Assembly: GCF_016125575.1 (NCBI RefSeq)
Contig: NZ_WGLM01000001.1
Coordinates: 62,001 to 126,000, forward strand
Direction: 5' to 3'
Origin: Limimaricola sp.
GTDB taxonomy: Bacteria > Pseudomonadota > Alphaproteobacteria > Rhodobacterales > Rhodobacteraceae
DNA: 64,000 bases
Of the stretch, positions 60,330 to 64,000 are shown in pieces. The translations under genes were made by a program, and so were the position numbers. Below the pieces are notes generated by a model, which worked only from the letters and a program-made list of their open reading frames with translations, searched no databases and was not told the origin of the DNA. Every line of letters begins with the position of its first letter. Position 1 is the first letter of the stretch.

Positions 60330-61540
60330 TGGCGCGTGCTTTTCTCGTTGTGATCGATTCAGTCGGCATCGGTGGTGCGCCCGATGCCGCACAGTATTTC
60401 AATGGCACCCGGCCCGATACCGGGGCCAACACGGTCGGCCATATCGCGGCGGAATGTGCCGCGGGCCGGGCCGGGACGGGGCGCAGCGGCCCGTTGCACC
60501 TGCCCACGCTGGATGCGCTGGGCCTGGGCGCGGCGCTGCGGCTGGCCTCGGGGATGGATGCCCCCGGCCTTGGGGCCGCGCCCACCGGCGCTTGGGGTGC
60601 GGCGACGGAGGTGTCGCGCGGCAAGGACACGCCCTCGGGCCACTGGGAACTGGCCGGCGTCCCGGTGCCCTGGGACTGGGCAACTTTCCCAGACACGCAG
60701 CCCTGCTTTCCGCCCGATCTGGTGGCCGAGGTCTGCCGTCTGGCCGGGACGGACGGGATCCTGGGCAACCGCCACGCGTCGGGCACCGTCATCCTGGCCG
60801 AGGAGGGCGCGCGGCACGTCGAAACCGGCTGGCCCATCTGCTACACCTCTGCCGACAGCGTGTTCCAGATCGCCGCGCATGAAGAAGCGTTCGGGTTGGA
60901 GCGGCTGCTGACGCTCTGCACGGCCATCGCGCCACGGCTGCACGCGATGAAGATCGGCCGGGTGATCGCGCGGCCCTTCCTGGGTTCGGCCGAAGCGGGG
61001 TTCACCCGCACCGCCAACCGCCACGACTATGCCATCGCGCCGCCTGCGCCGACGCTGTGCGACTGGGTGCAGGGCGCGGGGCGCAAGGTGCAGGCGATCG
61101 GCAAGATCGGCGACATCTTCTCGATGCGGGGCATCGACGAGGTGCGCAAGGGGCGCGATGCGGCGCTGATGGGGCATCTGGGCGACCTGGTGGCGGAGGC
61201 GCCCGACGGCTCGCTGACCTTCGCCAATTTCGTCGAGTTCGACAGCGAATACGGCCACCGGCGCGATGTCGCGGGCTATGCGCGTCATCTGGAATGGTTC
61301 GACGCGGAACTGGCCGCACTGCTGCGGCGCCTGCGCGCCGATGACCTGCTGGTCGTCACCGCCGATCACGGCAACGATCCCACGTGGACCGGCACCGACC
61401 ACACGCGCGAGCGGGTGCCGGTGCTGGTTCACGGGATCGGCCCCCGCACGCTGGGCCAGCTGGCCTTCACCGATGTCGCGGCCTCCGTCGCCGCCCACCT
61501 TGGGGTGCCGTCCGAGGGCCCCGGAAAGAGCTTCCTTTGA
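60329..61540 (+). CDS. deoB: Phosphopentomutase
   Basis: Interconverts (deoxy)ribose-1-phosphate and 5-phosphate. 403 aa, alkaline-phosphatase-fold: VVIDSVGIGGAPDA and RPDTGANTVGHIA with metal-binding Asp and catalytic Thr, GKDTPSGHWELAG, and TADHGNDPTWTGTDHTRE. Links base release by DeoA and adenosine breakdown to the pentose-phosphate pool. Overlaps deoA by 1 nt and the next gene by 4 nt. Confidence 0.96.
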   Translation: MARAFLVVIDSVGIGGAPDAAQYFNGTRPDTGANTVGHIAAECAAGRAGTGRSGPLHLPTLDALGLGAALRLASGMDAPGLGAAPTGAWGAATEVSRGKDTPSGHWELAGVPVPWDWATFPDTQPCFPPDLVAEVCRLAGTDGILGNRHASGTVILAEEGARHVETGWPICYTSADSVFQIAAHEEAFGLERLLTLCTAIAPRLHAMKIGRVIARPFLGSAEAGFTRTANRHDYAIAPPAPTLCDWVQGAGRKVQAIGKIGDIFSMRGIDEVRKGRDAALMGHLGDLVAEAPDGSLTFANFVEFDSEYGHRRDVAGYARHLEWFDAELAALLRRLRADDLLVVTADHGNDPTWTGTDHTRERVPVLVHGIGPRTLGQLAFTDVAASVAAHLGVPSEGPGKSFL

Positions 61541-62526
61541 CCTACCGTTCCCTGCCGAAAATCGAACTGCACCTGCACCTTGAAGGCGGCGCGCCGCCGG
61601 CCTTCATCCGCGGGCTGGCGCGCGAGAAAAAGATCGACATCGCCGGCATCTTCACGCCCGAGGGCGGCTATGCCTACCGCGATTTCGACCATTTCCTGCA
61701 GGTCTACGAGGCCGCCTGCACCACCCTGCAGGGCCCCGAGGATTTCCGCCGCCTGACGCTGGCGGTGCTGGAGGAAAGTGCCGCCAATGGCGTGGTCTAT
61801 TCCGAAACCTTCCTGTCGCCCGATTTCTGCGGCGGGGGCGACGTGTTTGCCTGGCGCGACTACCTGGCCGCGATCGAGGATGCCGCCGACGAGGCCGAGC
61901 GCAAGTTGGGTATCACCCTGCGCGGGATCGTCACCTGCATCCGTCACAACGGCCCCGAACAGGCGAAATCCGCCGCGCGTTGTGCGGCCGAGACCAAGGG
62001 GCGGTTCCTGACCGGGTTCGGCATGGCGGGGGCCGAGCTGATGGGCCGTCCGGGCGACTTCGCCTACAGCTTTGACATGGCGCGCGAGGCGGGTCTGCGG
62101 ATCACCTGCCACGCGGGCGAATGGGGTGGGCCGGACATGGTGGCCGACACCCTGCGCGACCTGCGGCCCGAGCGGATCGGCCACGGCATCAACGCCGCGA
62201 AGGACCCCGCGCTGGTCGCGCGTCTCGCCGAAGAGGGCGTGGTGCTGGAGGTATGCCCGGGGTCGAACGTGTTTCTGGGCGCTGTGGCCGCGTGGAAGGC
62301 GCACCCCATTGCGCGGCTGCGCGACGCGGGCGTGAAGGTGACCGTCTCGACCGATGATCCGCCATTTTTCGGCACCACCATGACGAGCGAGTTCGACATG
62401 CTGGCCGAAACCTTCGGCTGGGAAGAGGAGGAATTGCGCGCGCTGAACCGCACGGCCCTTGACGCGGCCTTCTGCGACGCCGAAACGAAAGAGCGTATCG
62501 CCAAGAAACTGGAGCCCGCCGCATGA
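61537..62526 (+). CDS. add: Adenosine deaminase
   Basis: Zinc enzyme converting adenosine to inosine (some members use adenine). 329 aa: zinc-binding [49 protein letters not shown] and the final [22 protein letters not shown] start at 61537 overlaps the deoB stop by 4 nt (TTGA) and gives the usual N-terminus; the stop overlaps upp by 4 nt. Confidence 0.93.
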   Translation: MTYRSLPKIELHLHLEGGAPPAFIRGLAREKKIDIAGIFTPEGGYAYRDFDHFLQVYEAACTTLQGPEDFRRLTLAVLEESAANGVVYSETFLSPDFCGGGDVFAWRDYLAAIEDAADEAERKLGITLRGIVTCIRHNGPEQAKSAARCAAETKGRFLTGFGMAGAELMGRPGDFAYSFDMAREAGLRITCHAGEWGGPDMVADTLRDLRPERIGHGINAAKDPALVARLAEEGVVLEVCPGSNVFLGAVAAWKAHPIARLRDAGVKVTVSTDDPPFFGTTMTSEFDMLAETFGWEEEELRALNRTALDAAFCDAETKERIAKKLEPAA

Positions 62527-63155
62527 CCGAGATGGTAACCGTCGTCGACCACCCGCTGGTGCAGCACAAGCTGACGCTGATGCGCGAGAAGGATACCTCG
62601 ACCGCCTCGTTCCGCCGGCTTCTGCGCGAGATCAGCCTGCTTCTGGCCTACGAGGTGACGCGCAACCTGCCGATGACGTCGACCCGGATCGAAACACCCC
62701 TGTGCGAAATGGACGCGCCGATGATCGAGGGCAAGAAGCTGGCGCTGATCTCGATCCTGCGGGCGGGCAACGGTCTGCTGGACGGGATCCTTGAATTGGT
62801 GCCGGCCGCCCGGGTGGGCTTTGTCGGCCTTTATCGCGACCCCGAGACGCTGCGGCCGGTGCAATATTACTTCAAGGTGCCCTCCCAGCTGGAGGACCGC
62901 ATGACCATCGTGGTGGACCCGATGCTGGCCACTGGCAATTCCTCGGTCGCCGCGATCGACCTGCTGAAGGAGGCAGGCGCCACCAACCTGCGATTCCTGT
63001 GCCTGCTCGCCGCGCCCGAGGGCGTTGCCCGGATGCAGGAGGCCCATCCCGACGTGCCAATCGTGACGGCTGCGATCGACAGCCATCTCAATGATCATGG
63101 CTATATTGTACCGGGCCTAGGGGATGCGGGCGACCGGATGTACGGCACCAGATAG
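62523..63155 (+). CDS. upp: Uracil phosphoribosyltransferase
   Basis: Makes UMP from uracil and PRPP. 210 aa: [40 protein letters not shown], the PRPP motif [20 protein letters not shown], and the C-terminal uracil-binding [13 protein letters not shown]. Last gene of the salvage operon, converting uracil released by DeoA to nucleotide. Confidence 0.97.
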   Translation: MTEMVTVVDHPLVQHKLTLMREKDTSTASFRRLLREISLLLAYEVTRNLPMTSTRIETPLCEMDAPMIEGKKLALISILRAGNGLLDGILELVPAARVGFVGLYRDPETLRPVQYYFKVPSQLEDRMTIVVDPMLATGNSSVAAIDLLKEAGATNLRFLCLLAAPEGVARMQEAHPDVPIVTAAIDSHLNDHGYIVPGLGDAGDRMYGTR

Positions 63156-63218
63156 GCTAAGTATTCCTTTACATTGAGAAGTGTGTCCTCCATCCTTTCC
63201 ACAATATCTGTGGGGGAT

Positions 63219-64000
63219 ATGATGACACGCTTCGGGCTGGCCGTGACGGCCACTTTTCTTGTCGCCGCCTCGGGTCAGGTGGCCTTGGCGCAATCTTCGG
63301 GGCCGGCCGAGGTGCCGCCGAACAGTTACGCCGCAAACCAGTATGTCGACAGCACCGGCTGTGCCTATATCCGTGCCGGCATCGGTGGGAACACCAACTG
63401 GGTTCCGCGACTGAAGGCGGATCGCAGCCAGATGTGCGGGCTGATGCCCTCTTTGGCGCCGCGCCCGGCCGCGCCCACCGCCGTGGCCAGTGCGGCACCG
63501 CAACAACAAACGCAGACCGGCGTCGCCGCTTCGCCGACGACCGTCATCACCCAGTCGGGCGCGACAGTTGGCGGCAGCACCGCGATGTCCGGCGCAACGC
63601 TGCCGGGAACCGAACCGGCCCGCACGATGACGGGCGGTACGATGACGGCGGTAGCCCCTTCGGCGCCGATGGCGCCGGGCGCTGCCGCGATGTCCCCCGC
63701 AGCGCCGGCCCCGGCCGGTGTCGCCTCGGCGCCCGCACAGGCGCCGGTGCCGTTGGGCCCGGCCAAGCCGACCTATGGCGCGCCCATGGGCCTTGAGGCG
63801 CCGGGCGTCGTTCTGGCTCCGACGGGGCGGGTGGTGACCTATGGCGCCTCTGGCCAGACAGTTCAGGTAAGGTCCGCTGGCGGCACGCGCCGCGTGGCCG
63901 CCGAAGTCTGTGCCGCGATCGCTGCAGGCCATGTCTTTGTCTATGCCGACACGCATGAGTGGGTGGTCTGCCCGGGACAGCGGCAGGCCAGCGCCGCGCC
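63219..64000 (+). CDS. Secreted Pro/Ala-rich protein, truncated by the window end
   Basis: Open frame of 260 codons with no stop before the window end. Signal peptide MTRFGLAVTATFLVAASGQVALAQ, then a small Cys-containing block (YVDSTGCAYIRAGIGGNTNW), a long Pro/Ala/Thr-rich linker (about residues 75-180), and a C-terminal part with GASGQTVQVRSAGGTRRVAA and two more Cys. In Rhodobacterales such proteins often end with a SPOR (peptidoglycan-binding) domain, which would lie beyond the window. ATG at 63219 or 63222. Confidence 0.72.
   Translation, partial: MMTRFGLAVTATFLVAASGQVALAQSSGPAEVPPNSYAANQYVDSTGCAYIRAGIGGNTNWVPRLKADRSQMCGLMPSLAPRPAAPTAVASAAPQQQTQTGVAASPTTVITQSGATVGGSTAMSGATLPGTEPARTMTGGTMTAVAPSAPMAPGAAAMSPAAPAPAGVASAPAQAPVPLGPAKPTYGAPMGLEAPGVVLAPTGRVVTYGASGQTVQVRSAGGTRRVAAEVCAAIAAGHVFVYADTHEWVVCPGQRQASAA

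Noticed and set aside
1-64000. CRISPR array or riboswitch
   Set aside because: No regularly spaced repeat and no recognisable riboswitch core was seen; the gap before glyA has no glycine or THF aptamer pattern.

Overview
The window is GC-rich alphaproteobacterial DNA, most probably Rhodobacterales (Rhodobacteraceae or Roseobacteraceae). The conserved run murA - DUF2948 - GNAT - hisD - UPF0262 - low-molecular-weight phosphatase - infA - maf - RNase G - yacG, a cytochrome c2-type protein, a short RNase G and many 4-nt stop/start overlaps all fit that group. Calls rest on motifs and gene order read by eye; no database search was run.

Layout. (1) 355-3669, minus strand: complete dTDP-L-rhamnose operon rfbC-B-D-A. 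(2) 3790-6747, minus: a cytochrome c2-like protein, then an ABC system made of an FtsX/MacB-type permease, an ATPase and an MlaC-like periplasmic protein. (3) 6878-14901: a ceramidase-like membrane protein, tRNA-Thr, and the housekeeping run murA to yacG. (4) 14995-16670: an exported protein of unknown family and a PHP phosphoesterase.

(5) 16910-27716: a 10.8-kb genomic island inserted in the 3' end of tRNA-Phe(GAA), bounded by a 16-bp direct repeat, with a P4-type integrase at the far end. Its cargo is a restriction-modification module (C5 methyltransferase, MvaI/BcnI-type endonuclease and an overlapping MutY-like [4Fe-4S] glycosylase that probably repairs T:G mismatches), IS21 and IS3 remnants, an IS3-resolvase chimera, phage-type small regulators, and two unusual tRNA-like genes: one class II with a GAT anticodon, and one with about 32 extra nt in the anticodon loop.

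(6) 28031-30219: a LuxR-type regulator, a lipoprotein and a second copy of the exported protein family seen before the island. (7) 30351-48692: an aromatic-acid catabolic region. One minus-strand operon of eleven genes joins the gallate lower pathway (galB, galC, galD with a VOC-type extradiol dioxygenase and a hydrolase) to the protocatechuate ortho pathway (pcaC, pcaH, pcaG, pcaD, pcaB and a BKACE-type enzyme). Nearby are a divergent 6PGDH-like dehydrogenase, a LysR regulator with two HTH domains, a TauE/SafE permease, a GntR regulator, a LigM/DesA-type THF-dependent O-demethylase and a TRAP transporter. Together they suggest uptake and O-demethylation of methoxylated lignin-type acids to gallate and protocatechuate, followed by ring cleavage.

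(8) 47560-57207: tRNA-Gln, a 3-hydroxyisobutyrate dehydrogenase-like enzyme, a ThuA protein, a hydrolase, glyA, nadK, prpE and maeB (the last behind an 18-bp palindrome). (9) 57348-64000: a VOC-bicupin protein, a nucleoside salvage operon cdd-deoA-deoB-add-upp, and the start of a secreted Pro/Ala-rich protein cut by the window edge.
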